DNA of 64,000 nucleotides from NCBI RefSeq assembly GCF_947179515.1, contig NC_067472.1, positions 165,122,761-165,186,760 of the forward strand. Reading direction: 5' to 3'. This stretch comes from Apodemus sylvaticus (Eukaryota; Chordata; Mammalia; Rodentia; Muridae). Of this stretch, positions 24,105 to 35,711 are shown in pieces. The translations under genes were made by a program, and so were the position numbers. Positions within the stretch are counted from its first letter, which is position 1. Every line of letters starts with the position of its first letter. The notes under the pieces were generated by a model. The model saw only the letters and a list, made by a program, of their open reading frames with translations, searched no databases and was not told where the DNA came from.

Positions 24105-24215
24105 TATGTCAGGGTTTAGATCTGAGTCTGAATCCAGCCCTGCCTTTTATGAGGTGGTGGACATTCGACAAGCTCAGCCCTCACGCGGTACAGCCTGAGC
24201 ACTCCTGCCTACGAG
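24105..24215 (+). repeat. Possible MIR fragment
   Basis: (agatctgagtctgaatccag) followed by a weak core resembles MIR. Low confidence. Confidence 0.35.
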
Positions 24216-25429
24216 CTTGGGATGGTTTTTAAAGGCCCACAAGTGTTTCCTAATTACTTCTGTTTTGACTCCAGATGGCTGAGAAAGGCAGGCTGACAAA
24301 ATGACTGTGAGTGTCGACTCCTGGCCCAAATTCTAGCTTTGTACAAATTAGCTCTGGGGGCCTCAAGTCCATCACACCCAGGAAGTCTCAGTTATTCCTG
24401 TCATAAAGTGGATCTAATCTTGGCTGTCATTTCCCCATCCGCTTATTCCAAGATTACCAAGTCAGTCCACACCAGGCATCCCACAAAGACAGTACTAAGC
24501 TTAGAGATTTAATTCTAAGTCAGTTAATGTGTCTGCTTAGCACATGCCCAGTATGGTTGCCGGCTGCCTCGGGAGTCCCAGGACTGATGCACTATACTCC
24601 CTGAGATGAGGCACTCTCCAGATCTGGGCTCACCAGATCACAGGCACATGCAGGGGAGGAGTCTGCCTGAGGCTCAACCTTTGGTGTGAGCAGAGCCAAG
24701 GCCCAGGGGCTGCCACGGAGGTTCCCTTCTCCCTAGCCTGTGCTCAGACCGAGTCCCACAACCTAACAGGAGGTGGCCTAGAAACATCACAACTCCGCTT
24801 TGCTCGGCAGGAAGCTATTTTAGGCCCAGCACCAGAGGATGCTGCATGCGTGCGTTAACATGATCACAGCTTCTCTGATTACTGTGAGTGGCTTTTATTT
24901 TTAAAACTTGTTTCATGATGAGGAGCCCTGCCCAGTGCGTGCCCAGAGCTGGTGGGTATGGAAGGGCAGCATTCTACGTGGGGACAGCAGCTTGGGACTG
25001 TCACCGCTCTCCATGGACCCCCCCTTCTCCCTGGGCTTCCACAGACCTCCAGCTTAACAAGGAAGCTCTCCTATTTCAGAAGGTGGGAGCTGGTGGCCTC
25101 CCCGGTGCTCGGGGTCGGGCTGGCACTGCTCTGTGTTGAGCAGATGGCAGCATGTGGCACCCAGGTGGACATTGCATTTCCTTCCTCTCACCAACGCCAG
25201 CCTCCAACCACCGTTGGTTCCTCTCTCCCTGCAGGTTATTTTTACCACAGGACAGAAAAAAAAAGTGGTGCTATTTCTTCACGTTCTCCCCTGAAACCAT
25301 CACACTAGCTCCCGAGAAAAACCTCTTGACAGATGGCTCTAGTCCTTGGTGTTCAGAGAAGCAACAACAGCCCTGAGCTGCCGGCAAGCTACTGAAGTTT
25401 GGGGGGAATGGTGTCAACCCCTTTCTTCA

Positions 25430-25840
25430 GAAAGGTTCGGAGGTTGGGAGTTCAAGTCCCGACTCCAGCGAGCTAGGTCACTTTAACAAAGTGACTCGGT
25501 CTCACTGTGTCCCAGTTCTTCCCACCTGAGAGGAAGTCAAGGCTGGGTAAATTTTGTGAGATCGCTGCCAGGATTAAGAACAGCTCCTTGAGAGTAGCGG
25601 TTCTCAACCTGTGGGTCGTGACCCCTTGGGGGGAGTCACATATCAGATACCCCGCATATCAGATATTTACAGTATGAATCATAACAGTAGTGAAATTACA
25701 GCTATGAAGTAGCAACAAAAGCGATTGTATGGTTTGAGGGTCACCACGACAGGAGGAGCTGTGTTAAAGGTTATAGCGTTAGGAAGGTTGAGATTCACTG
25801 CTCTAGAGCCTGGCACAGTGTAGGCGTAGCTCTTTACTGC
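25430..25840 (+). repeat. MIR SINE split by a URR1-like insertion
   Basis: The left half is 25430-25595 (gggagttcaagtcccgactc, gtctcactgtgtcccagttc, gccaggattaagaacagctc). The right half is 25803-25840 (gagcctggcacagtgtaggc). The two halves are continuous in the MIR consensus and are separated only by the DNA transposon. Confidence 0.6.
25595..25803 (+). mobile_element. URR1-like hAT-Charlie non-autonomous DNA transposon
   Basis: The left end (gcggttctcaacctgtggg) and right end (aggttgagattcactg) are the imperfect inverted repeats of this rodent family. The middle shows its hallmark (catatcagatatttacag) and (taacagtagtgaaattacag). The flanking octamers CTTGAGAG and CTCTAGAG match at 6 of 8 positions, as expected for an old hAT 8-bp duplication. 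It is too short to encode a transposase. Confidence 0.85.
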
Positions 25841-26094
25841 CTGATGCAGTTGTCTGGGGGACGGAGTTCTACAAAGCACAATGGGAGATGGCAATCAGAA
25901 GGTTGCTCCTATAGCTCACCTGACGCCACCACCCACCACCCATGCCTCTTCTAAGAACCTTGAGCAGGAGCCCAGGATAAGCTCACAGCTAGGCTGCAAT
26001 CAGCCATGCTGTGCTCCCGGGTCCCAAGAGTAGTCCCAAAGCCACAGAGAAGCCTTAATGTCTAGGAGTAGGATAGAACCAAACACCAACTGCG

Positions 26095-26300
26095 GTGTAC
26101 ATTTAGTGAGCACCTACTATGTGCCAGGTCCTAGGTATAGTGTGGTTCAAACCTTGAATTTCCGCCTCCCGACATCATGGGGTAAGGTGCTGTTACCCCA
26201 CTTTATAAGTAAGGAGACCACAGATGAAGAAATAAAGGACTGTCCAGGGTTCCTGTAACTCTGAGGCTGGGACCCAACCAGGGCTTGGCAAGATGGAGAA
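26095..26300 (-). repeat. MIR/L2-type ancient repeat
   Basis: (agtgagcacctactatgtgc) then (accccactttataagtaagg) and (ttcctgtaactctgaggctg), in the order of a reverse MIR. Confidence 0.55.
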
Positions 26301-28509
26301 TTGTGCCCAACGACAGCAGAGTACCAAGGCAGGGTGCCAGGGCTGAGGGCTGCTCTCCCTCTCCCGGCATAGCTGTCTCTGGTACATCTGGCCAGGACAG
26401 TGAATTCTAGGCATGACTGGTGTAAGTGTGTGTGGGGGGGTGAGCCTGTCCTGCTCCTGCCCAGGCCCTTTGGGATGCTCACACTGTACCTTCGTTAGAC
26501 AAACGTCTGACAGTCAAAATGCCATGTGAGCCCGCAGAGGAAGGGCACCTTAATCCCTGGTTGGCATAGATGCCAGGAAGCTGCGCATGACTGAGAATGA
26601 ATAAGAGAAGGGAACAGGGCACGGGAGTGATTGGGGGCAGGGGACCCCAATGCGAGGGACGAGCAGATAAGGTCCTTTTTAAAGCTGGTCCATTCAATGT
26701 CCCCCACCTCCTTTCTCCCAGCACTCTTCAGCGAGGCCCTGGGGGCAGCACTCGCAGCTGCACTTGGCCTCTAACCAACCATTCCAGCTCCATCAGTGGC
26801 TCAAGTCCACTTGCCTCAAGGCCCACCCCCATTCTGGGCCCTTCTCACCCCATGTACTTCTGCTTCCCTATCTGTAAAATATCCAGCGAATAAAAACATT
26901 TCCCCAAACGGGGGCAGACATGGGAAATCCTGAGACTTATGCCTGGCACACTCGTGAGTATCAGCCGCTATCCCATCTCCCCTGCCCCTGTATCACCCCA
27001 GCACCATCTTACCCCATCTCCACGGCCACCATCATGTCTCCACAGCTCCATGTCACCCTGCCGCCCTCCAGTCTCCAGAAGCACCAGCATCTCCAAGACA
27101 CCAGCAGCACTCTGGCCAGGCCTTAGTCTCCACCCTTCCCAATTGGCCTCCTCTCCTCTGCTCAGGATCCCACCCCAGGTCTCTGTTTTGTGGGTTTGAG
27201 ACCAGATGCTGCCTGGCTTGCAAGGACAGCACTCTCCAGACTGCCTCACCTCCTCAGTGCACAGTGACCAGCATCACACCTGGCCCGGAAGACTCCTCTT
27301 GTCTCGGGAGCCCCTCTTTCCTTTCTGGGGTGTGTTAGGTCTCAACCTACAGCTGATATACCTAATAATGGATCAAAGTGGACTCTGGCCACCAGGTTCT
27401 CCCATCACCCCTTGGTCCCTACCTGTTACAGGGCCCTCCTGGCTGGCATTCCCCACCCCTTACCCTGAACTCTCAAGCCCAAGGGCTAGGTTACCCCATC
27501 CCTCAGCTCCTTTAGCTTCCGTATAACGCAGCCATTTTGGCTGCACCATTTGCTCTGCCAGTCTCTCGGCCTAGTCCACCATCTTGGTCGGCGGCTCCTC
27601 TCTTGCTCTCCCTCCCCTCTCTCCTCACCTGGCCCAGCTTAGAGGCAAGTTCAGGCTCTAGGTATCTTTCGGTCCAGTGCAGAAGATGGAGTACTTCCTG
27701 TGTTCAGCTGCAGCCTCAAAGGCAGGCCCATGCCTACTTCTAGTTGGCGTCCCTTAAAGCATGCAGGCCTTGGCAAATGGGAGACAGCATGGCAGGGGCT
27801 CCGGGCCAATAAACTTACAATCCAACCCAGTGCCACAGCTTAAAGCCACCAGAGTCAGCTCAAACCACCCAGCTTCTGCCTCACGCCTCTCATCTGAAAT
27901 GTAAGAACAGGCAGCAAGCCCGCCTCAGGCCAGGGCATGCAAGGCTAGCGCCCCCGCCCACCTTCAACCATCCAAGCTGCTGTTAGGAATCAGGATAGCC
28001 CCCAGTGGAGGGCAAGCATCTGCCTGCTTCAGAGGGCTGCAGGGGGCTAACCCTGGCTTCCTCTAAAGAGAGGCCTTCCCTAACCTCTCCCCACAAACCT
28101 TGCTCATTGCAAAGCTGCTTTTGTGTTCAGGACAATAAAACTAGCAAATCTATTCGGGACTTAGTAAACAAAAGGGTAATTAAAAACCAACTCAGATTTT
28201 TAACCAGCAAGGGCAGAATGGCCGGTGATGGGAAAATCAGATTGCCTTTTACCTTTTACCCTGACCCTAGGAAGCAATAGGCAGGATATCCACAATGCCC
28301 AATCTTTGGACCCAAACAACTGGGTCCAGGTATCTCCTAGGGAGGTATCCAGGTAAAAGACAGAAGCTGTCTCTCTCACAAGCTAGGCGACCCAAGGGCC
28401 CCTGAGAAGTGGAAGAGTCTCCCTTTCAGCTATGCCTCCTTGGGCCAGACAATTCACCTTTCTGGACTATTAACTCACAAACGTATCACAGAACACAAGA
28501 CCTTCTTAA

Positions 28510-28660
28510 TCAGTGTCTGCTTCCTGAGTACCTGACACATGCTGGACTCCATGCTAAGCCCATTATATGTGAGGTCTCTTCTCGGTTCCCAATCAGGGAG
28601 AAACTGAGGCAGCAAGATATTCAAGTCCATGTCGGAGGCTACACGGTAAAATGGGCCGTC
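28510..28660 (-). repeat. MIR SINE, reverse orientation
   Basis: (gtacctgacacatgctggac), (gggagaaactgaggcagcaa) and (cggaggctacacggtaaaat) follow reverse MIR order. Confidence 0.5.
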
Positions 28661-28929
28661 AAGCAGCCCTGGTGGATCTCCAGCATGCGTTCTTAATGAA
28701 AGGCACGTCCAAATCATAAAATATGATACAAGAAAAACCCTACTTTTACTACATTGACCGGAGAGGGGTGAGTGCTCTGAGTGGCCATCATGGTAGAGGT
28801 TAACTAGAAGCAGAGACCCAGGTAAGGGCTAGTGCAAAGGGCCTGGGGCAGCGGCGGGGTTGAAGCATCCACGGCCCAGGCTTCCCTGTCTCCCATCAGC
28901 CCACCCCAACTCACCCTACATAGACTCAT

Positions 28930-29100
28930 ACAGCTGGTAACTTGTGCCCACACCTGTCACTGTTCTTGGAACTTATAAGGAATGTTGTTCCTACTTTATA
29001 TGAGAGGAAACTGAGACTTGTTTAGGGACATATGACTAGTCTACTCAGGGACAGGGCCTAGGGTTACAAGGCAGATCCCCTGACTCTGAAACCTTTAGTC
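28930..29100 (-). repeat. MIR SINE, reverse orientation
   Basis: (atatgagaggaaactgagac), (agtctactcagggacagggc) and (gatcccctgactctgaaacc) follow reverse MIR order. Confidence 0.55.
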
Positions 29101-29219
29101 TGATGCTCAGGGTAGAGGGGATCCCCTAAACCACCCTTCCGTCCCCTCCCTGGCAGGTGTATGCCTTTGTGGAAGTGTGGCAGCTTGCGCGTGCTCTTGC
29201 TCACGTGTAAAGCCTTGGG

Positions 29220-29405
29220 GGCCGGGCAGTGGTGGCACACGCCTGTAATCCCAGCACTTGGGAGGCAGAGGCAGGTGGATTTCTGAGTTCGAGGCCAGCC
29301 TGGTCTTCAGACTGAGTTCCAGGACAGCCAGGGCTACACAGAGAAACCCTGTCTCAGAAACAAAACAAAATAAAACAAAACAAAAATCAACAACAACAAA
29401 AAATA
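29220..29405 (+). mobile_element. B1 SINE, full length (Mus type)
   Basis: Nearly intact: (gccgggcagtggtggcacac), (cctgtaatcccagcacttgg), (gatttctgagttcgaggcca), (agggctacacagagaaaccc), then a long A-rich tail with C interruptions. The (tttctgagttcgaggcc) box is the form seen in mouse rather than rat, which supports the species call. Confidence 0.95.
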
Positions 29406-30771
29406 AAGAACCTGGGGACAGGGATCATGAAACTGGCCAGGTCTTGGTCACGGTGATGTACTCAGAAATCATCATGGCTAGAACCACAGCTGATGTCCCT
29501 TTCCACAGTGGACCTGCGGTGATGTCGCTGTGGGGAGGTGACAAGGGGCAGGAGCTGTCTTTCAGTGACTGCCCACTAAGCCAGCCTCTGGCCACTTCAT
29601 TCCTGGGAAACAGGTCAGAGAGTGGCCCTGAGAGGTTTCTTCCCCATTCCACCTTTCTCTGTGGCAAAATCTGTCATGACTCCCTCAGTGTAGCTGACGG
29701 AGTTCACAGGTAAGAACGAGGATGTCCCGGGCAATCTGAATATCTGATAAACAAACAGGTTTCAGTGTAGGCGTGCCCCGTGGCACACCTAACAAACCAG
29801 GATCTCTGTCCAGGGTTGCCATGTATCGAAACCTGCTACCTATGTAAACATAATTTAAAAAAACGATTTCGTTTAAATTCAGATTTACCCAGGTGCCCTG
29901 TACTTCACCTGACCACCCTACCTGTGAGTGTTCCATGCTCTGTTTTTGTTTTTTTGAGGAAGGGGTAGATGCTATTTTCTCCACAGGGCTGGAAAGGCTA
30001 TTCCCGAGGACCAAGGGGGCACAGGAAGGGGGTAGCCACAGTTCCTGGTGGCTGTTGTGCAAGACATAGCCCAGGAAGGGTATCAGAGTGCAGCAAGGAG
30101 GAGTACTGTGTCACTACAGCCGGTGTACTGGGTTGGCAATGCCTCCCTGGCATGGGGAAGAACTCAAGCTGCCCCAGCTGTTCGCCATTAAGCAGAGCTG
30201 ACATTTTGGAGCACGTCAGAGGCGCTGGCTTCCTGCCCTGGAAGTCAGTGTCTGGCCTCTGAGGCAGCATTGCCTGCCCAGCCCAGGGCCTCTCACCTCT
30301 GCAGGCCAAGGCCCCCAACAGGCCCATTGTCATCCTGCCTGGGCACCTCAATGGAGCCATTCAGGAGCCTTGAGACAAGCCCCTCTGAAGGGCACTTCCT
30401 CCCCCTGCTCTAGCATGCCCTTGGCCAAAGCCCTCTCCTGTGTGGGTGTGGGGTCTGGCTCTGGTGACAGCAGCTGGCAGCCAGGGCCACATTACTGAAG
30501 GGTGGATTGTTGACAGGGGGCACAGATATACCCCCATGAGTCCTGGGATTCTAGGCACACTGCCCACTCTGTGCCCCCATCCCACTCAGAGTGGCTGTGG
30601 ATGGGGACACAAGGTTCTTATTACAGTCACAGGAGATGGCTAGAGGAGAGTGCGAGACAAGCCTTTGCCGGGTCTTAGCTGGGTGAGGCAAGCAGGTCGT
30701 CTCACCTCTTCAGGCTCCTCTTTCTTTAGTTGTAACACAAACAGATGGTACCCACCCATCAAGTTAGCGTG

Positions 30772-30895
30772 TGGAGTTTAAGCCAGGCAGTGGGGAGGGA
30801 GGCAGAGATAAATGGATCGCTATAAGTTCCAGGCTAGCCTGGCCTATAGAGCTAGTTCCAGGACAGCCAAGGCTACACAAAGAAACCTTGTTTCA
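30772..30895 (+). mobile_element. B1 SINE
   Basis: A 5'-diverged B1: (aagccaggcagtggggaggg), (ggacagccaaggctacacaa), (gaaaccttgtttcatc). Its tail has expanded into the CCAA repeat that follows. Confidence 0.85.
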
Positions 30896-30941
30896 TCAAA
30901 CCAACCAACCAACCAACCAACCAACCAACCAACCAACCAAA
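30896..30941 (+). repeat. (CCAA)n microsatellite in a B1 tail
   Basis: About 11 CCAA units. No stop codon occurs in some frames, so Pro/Thr/Asn/Gln-type repeats appear in translation. Confidence 0.95.
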
Positions 30942-32564
30942 AACTCAGTGTGGAGACTAGAACCAAGCACACAGTAGGTCTGATGAACTGTTCCCTCCTT
31001 TCTATTCCTCCTTCCTCTAGCTCGTAGTGAACTACAGAAGACACCAGGAAATCTACTTTCTGTAGGCAGTAGATCTTGGTTTGCTCTCATTAGGAAGATA
31101 CAGGACCTCCAGCAGACCTGAGATGTCACCTGAGGCCCTTGGTAGGGACCTTTGGCACTCACATGGAACCCTATGTCTCATCAGAGGCTTTCTTTCTTCT
31201 AACTGGTCCTGTGGTTCCAAGGGGATCAGGTCCCCTCCCCAGAAGACTCCCAGTGCCTGACTGAGCAGGAGGGAACTCTAGAGCTGACAAGTCGATCCTT
31301 CAACAGAGGCCATATAAACTGCTCATTCCTTCACCACGAATCTCAGGAAATGAGGAGACATCATGCTACCTGACAACCCTGGATGCAGAGAGAGGAGTTG
31401 GGGCTTCCTGTTCATCAGAGTCCTGAACTACCTCAAAGCCTATATAGCATTGTCTGCTCACGTTCTTCTGGGCATCCAACCTCAGCCCCCGCCCCCATAC
31501 CCTCACCCAGCGCCTGCATGGATCCTCTGTCTCTCTGTCTTTGGATGAGGTCTTCCATCTGGCCTTGTGTCAGAATAGGGGCCTCAGATCACTTGTGTGT
31601 CCACTGGTTATAGTTGTCCAGACTCTGATTTGGGGGCTGGGAATATAACATAATTAGTTGGTCTCAGGCCCTGGGTTCATCTATAATCCCACAAAAAGGA
31701 AGCCCACATAATTGTGTGACCTCATCTTAGTTTTGAAAATTCAGTCTCTGTGGCTGGGGCCAAGGCCTCTCTGCATATTTACCAGTTCCCATTGCAATTT
31801 TGAAGACCGCTGATTTAAAGGAAAAGCTGTGTTTTCCCTAGCTCTCTCTTGCCCCTGCAGGACCTTTCTTCATGCTCACTCTTCCCTTCATGTTAATAAC
31901 TATCTGAGAACTAATTAATTGGTCTTCTTATTGCCAAATCACACTAATGTAATTAAACCTTGACATTGCAATTCTTGATTGCATCTGTCACGGACCTCTC
32001 TCGCCAATTATATCCATATTTCCAGGTCTAGCAGGAGACACAGCAGGATGTGGTGCCATACCTAAGTCATCTTGCCTATACAGCAGGGAAGATGCAGAGA
32101 CAGGTTGGAGGGCTGCTGTTCACTGCTCTCCTGTCTACAAAGCTGTGAAGATGGGGACCAGGTGTGGACGCTCACCTAGAGCCCCGTGAATGCAAGCAGG
32201 CGGATCTGAGATTCAGACTGTGGTTGGGATGATTGTGAACACTTGCTCTTCAGAGTCCGTCTCAAATTCAATTACACACCCCCAAGAGCTCCAGAATCCC
32301 CTGCAAAGTCCTAAGAAACACAGATGCAGAGGATCGATTTTCTCTGCAAGGGAGATGTCTGAACAACCCCACAAGCTGCTGTGAAGGACCACAGGGCCCG
32401 CGCCCAGGCCATGAAGCTATGAACACAGGGTTCAGAAAGAGAATAGGAGGTTCTTGATCCAAAGAACAAAGACATTCAACTTCTCGCACTGTGGAACTGT
32501 CTGGGGGTAAAATGGATATATTTTTTTTAACCTTTGCTTTTGAGGACCATATGGACACTCAGAC

Positions 32565-32755
32565 ACATGCTGCATACACAACACAAATGCATGTGTGTAA
32601 AACATATGCACACATGTACACACATGTATGCATATGTGTAAAACATATGCACACATGTACACACATGTATGCATGAATATATGCATGTACAAACACATTC
32701 ATTGGTACACACACATGCACGTGCTAACATGCATTCATGGATATATGGATGCATT
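32565..32755 (+). repeat. CA/TG-rich array with a 41-bp tandem duplication
   Basis: Two near-perfect 41-bp units (32595-32635 and 32636-32674; core GTGTAAAACATATGCACACA) lie in alternating purine-pyrimidine DNA rich in ATGCAT and ACATGT palindromes. Confidence 0.85.
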
Positions 32756-33508
32756 CAGCAAACAGTCTGTTCTGGAGTTTGGCTAATATGTTCTGCATTT
32801 TACCAATACTCAAATCAACACCCAACCTCAGCCTAACTCAAAGAAAGCAGGCATATTGCTATTTGTACAACACTTGCCCATAGGGAGGCTTTCATGGGGT
32901 CTCAAGTCAGTGGTCTCTTCCCTATGCTAGTCTGGCTGTTTTCTGCCTCCTTCATGGCCACCCTCTACAAAAGAGTCTGTTTGAATTAGGCTGCATAGTG
33001 GGCATCCTGCCAGCTCCACCTCTGCTCAAGGCTGAGAAGAAGCCATAGCCATCTGCTAAAGGCAGAGCTATGTCCAGCTTCCACCCGGGTCCTAGAACTC
33101 TACACTGACCCAGGTCCGCCTGGCAGAGAGAGAGAGAAGCTGAGACCCTCTGTGCTGCTCCTTTCTTCAGCTACTGTGTGACTCCTAGCCTCCGGCTATG
33201 GCGGGCAAACCTTAGCTGCACACCAATGCACAGAAATAAGCAACATCTAAGGCGTGGTGACCAGTTCTGGAGAGCTCCGTTCTGAGACTTTTCTCCTGGC
33301 CTTGCCTTGTGCCTTTCTCCCATCTCCAATTCTCCAATCCCATCACCAGGGCAGGGGACTCAGGGTAGGTGAGTCTGCACTTCCAGAGAGGGTAACAGTG
33401 TCAACTGAACAAGGCATCGTTTTCCAGAACGTCTGGCAGAGTAGAGATATGAGCACTGTTCTGCTTATACCTGTGGGTCAGGGTGGATGAGAGAGAAAGG
33501 ATGTGTTT

Positions 33509-33751
33509 AAGATGGCCTGGGAAGGGCTGGTGAGAAGGCTCAGCGGTTAAGAGCACCGACTGCTCTTCCCAAGGTCCTGAGTTCAATTCCCAGCAACCAC
33601 ATGGTGGCTCACAACCATCTGTAATGGGATCTAATGTCCTCTTCTGGTGTGTCGGGAGACAACTACATACAGTGTATCCATATACATAAAATAAATAAGT
33701 AAATAATAAATAAGTAAATATTTTTTTTTTAAAAAAAAGATGGCCTGGGAA
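33509..33751 (+). mobile_element. B2 SINE with intact 15-bp target-site duplication
   Basis: The B2 body runs from 33524 (gggctggtgagaaggctcag) to an A/T-rich tail ending about 33736. It is flanked by identical AAGATGGCCTGGGAA at 33509-33523 and 33737-33751. The body keeps the polymerase III-type head and (ctcttctggtgtgtcgggag). Confidence 0.97.
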
Positions 33752-34084
33752 ACCTGTTCTAGCTCTTGAGAAGAAACAAAGCAGGGTGAGGGGTGACCTG
33801 GGGAAGGCTGATGGATGCCGCCATTTTATATAGCATCATTGTCTGAAAGGAGCGCTTTGAGCAGTGATGCCTGAGCAGAGTGGAGAGGAAGGAATGAGCA
33901 GTGTTGATGTGGGGGGAGGGTCTGAGCAAAAAGAACAGCAGGGGAGGAGACCATGAGGCTCAGTTTCTTTGTCCTTAAAAGAGAGGGACAAGAAAGGAGG
34001 GTCATGTGATTCAGCTTGAAGCCTTCAGAGTCTGCAAGGAAGGGACAGGGGACAAACGTTCTTCCTATCATTACACTCCACACT

Positions 34085-34337
34085 TGAGGTTTTTGTTGTT
34101 GTTGTTGGGTTTTTTTTTTTTTTTTTGAAGATCTTACTTTAAAATTTTCGTTATGCAAATGTGTTTGTGCTGGCATATGTGAGTGCCATCCCCAAGAAGG
34201 CCAGAAGAGGGCGTCACATCCCCCCACAGCTTGAGTCATAGGCAGTCATGAACCTCCTGATGTGAGTAGTGGGAACCAAACTCTGGTCCCTGAAAGAGCA
34301 GTGAGTTCTCTCTAACACTGAGCCATCTTTCTAGCCT
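34085..34337 (-). mobile_element. B3/B2-type SINE with T-rich flank
   Basis: Reverse-oriented: T-rich/GTT tail, (aggccagaagagggcgtcac), (tagtgggaaccaaactctgg), (cactgagccatctttctagc). Confidence 0.8.
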
Positions 34338-35687
34338 TTTTTTTTTTAATTTTAAAAATTTAAAAGGTCTCCTAAGCTTCTCTTTTCGACTGGGGGAAAA
34401 TTCACCAGTTGTTTTTTAAGAAACAAAAATAATCTTTTTCTGTTGAGGAAGAGATATTTTAAAACCACTGAATGGATTGTTCCTTCCCTGGCTTTTTATT
34501 GATACGTCTGCCCTCTTTCCAGTTCTAAAATAAGCTTCTTGTCTGCACTGTGTCGATCCAAAGGCAACACTCTACTGAGCGGACTGGGCCAGGCAGAGCC
34601 AGGCTGGGGTCACTTGGAAGTCGCTAGACCTGGAGAATGTAGCACTCTAGTCCTGCCAGCCTGGCCTCGCCCACCGCTTGCCTCCTCACAGCCCAGGTGA
34701 TTGGAAGCGCTCAGAAACAGCAGTGGAATGTGGTGAGGGTTGGACCTTGCAAATGACAAATTTCTGAGCGAGTTCCAGTTCTCTGGAATGGAAAACCAGC
34801 AGCTTCCTGTTACAGAGTGTACCCACGGTTTGTGCCCAATACATGGGTGTGGGCGAGCCGTATACTTCTAATCTACATCTGTCTAAAAACAACAAAGCAG
34901 GCAGGTTAACAGCTTTAGGGCCTGAAGTCAAGCTTATATCGATTTCTGTTCTGCTAGCTAGAAGAGAAAAAGGAGTTCAAACCATCAGTAAGCAGAGACT
35001 TGAAAGAGGAAGGCCAAGGAGTTCATCCACCAAGCCCCTGAGAATGCTGGGACATTTCTAGGTTGGTTCTTTCTGGGGAAGAGGCCCTGTGCTACCTTAC
35101 AAGGCAAGTCTTAGCTTTGGTTTCCTGGAGGGCCGTGGTGGGCTTTGACCCTCTCTATGCTGGATCTTTCTTCCCGCAGTTAACGGGACTAAGGCTCCAT
35201 CCACCTGACAGGCAGGTTGGCTAGGGATGAAAGCTCTTCAGGTGCTGGCTGAGCTGGGGGCCAGGCTTTCACTCGGGAGGAATGTGACCTTGGGCACTCT
35301 GTGCTCAGTCTCCATGCCTCTCTTCACCTGTCAACAGGAGAGCATCTGGGAAGCGGAAGCGCACCCAGCTCAGAGGCGTGGCTTCTGCGTAGGGAAATGA
35401 GAAAAGCCACAAAGGCCTGGAACAGCAACCCAGCCCAAAGTGACCGTTCTGGAAAGAGCAGTGCCTTTATCTACCCCCTGCCAGGCACTACTACAGAGAG
35501 GAACAAATCTCTCCCTTTGTAGTCCTTGAAACGCCATGCTTTCCCTGTGGAAAATGGTCTGCAGCTGACTACTTATTCAATGCCCAGATGGCCCAGGCTC
35601 CACCAGTGCAAGACACATTAGATGCATGGTAAATAGAAGGGGAGGCAGGAGGGTACCCCTGCTCTCTCAGATGTCCAGCTTGGGCAC

Positions 35688-35711
35688 GGGGGGTGGGGGT
35701 GGGGTGGGGGG
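35688..35711 (+). other. G-quadruplex motif with single-T loops
   Basis: Four G runs of 6, 5, 4 and 6 are each separated by one T. This is the most stable class of predicted quadruplex motif. On the Nav2 gene strand it is the C-rich complement, so the G strand is the template strand for Nav2 transcription. Confidence 0.9.

Noticed and set aside
25679..25894. 71-residue frame that looked repeat-associated
   Set aside because: It lies inside the URR1-like element, which is non-autonomous; no transposase motif.
29258..29713. 151-residue plus-strand frame
   Set aside because: The first third is B1 sequence and its A-rich tail; the rest shows no family resemblance.
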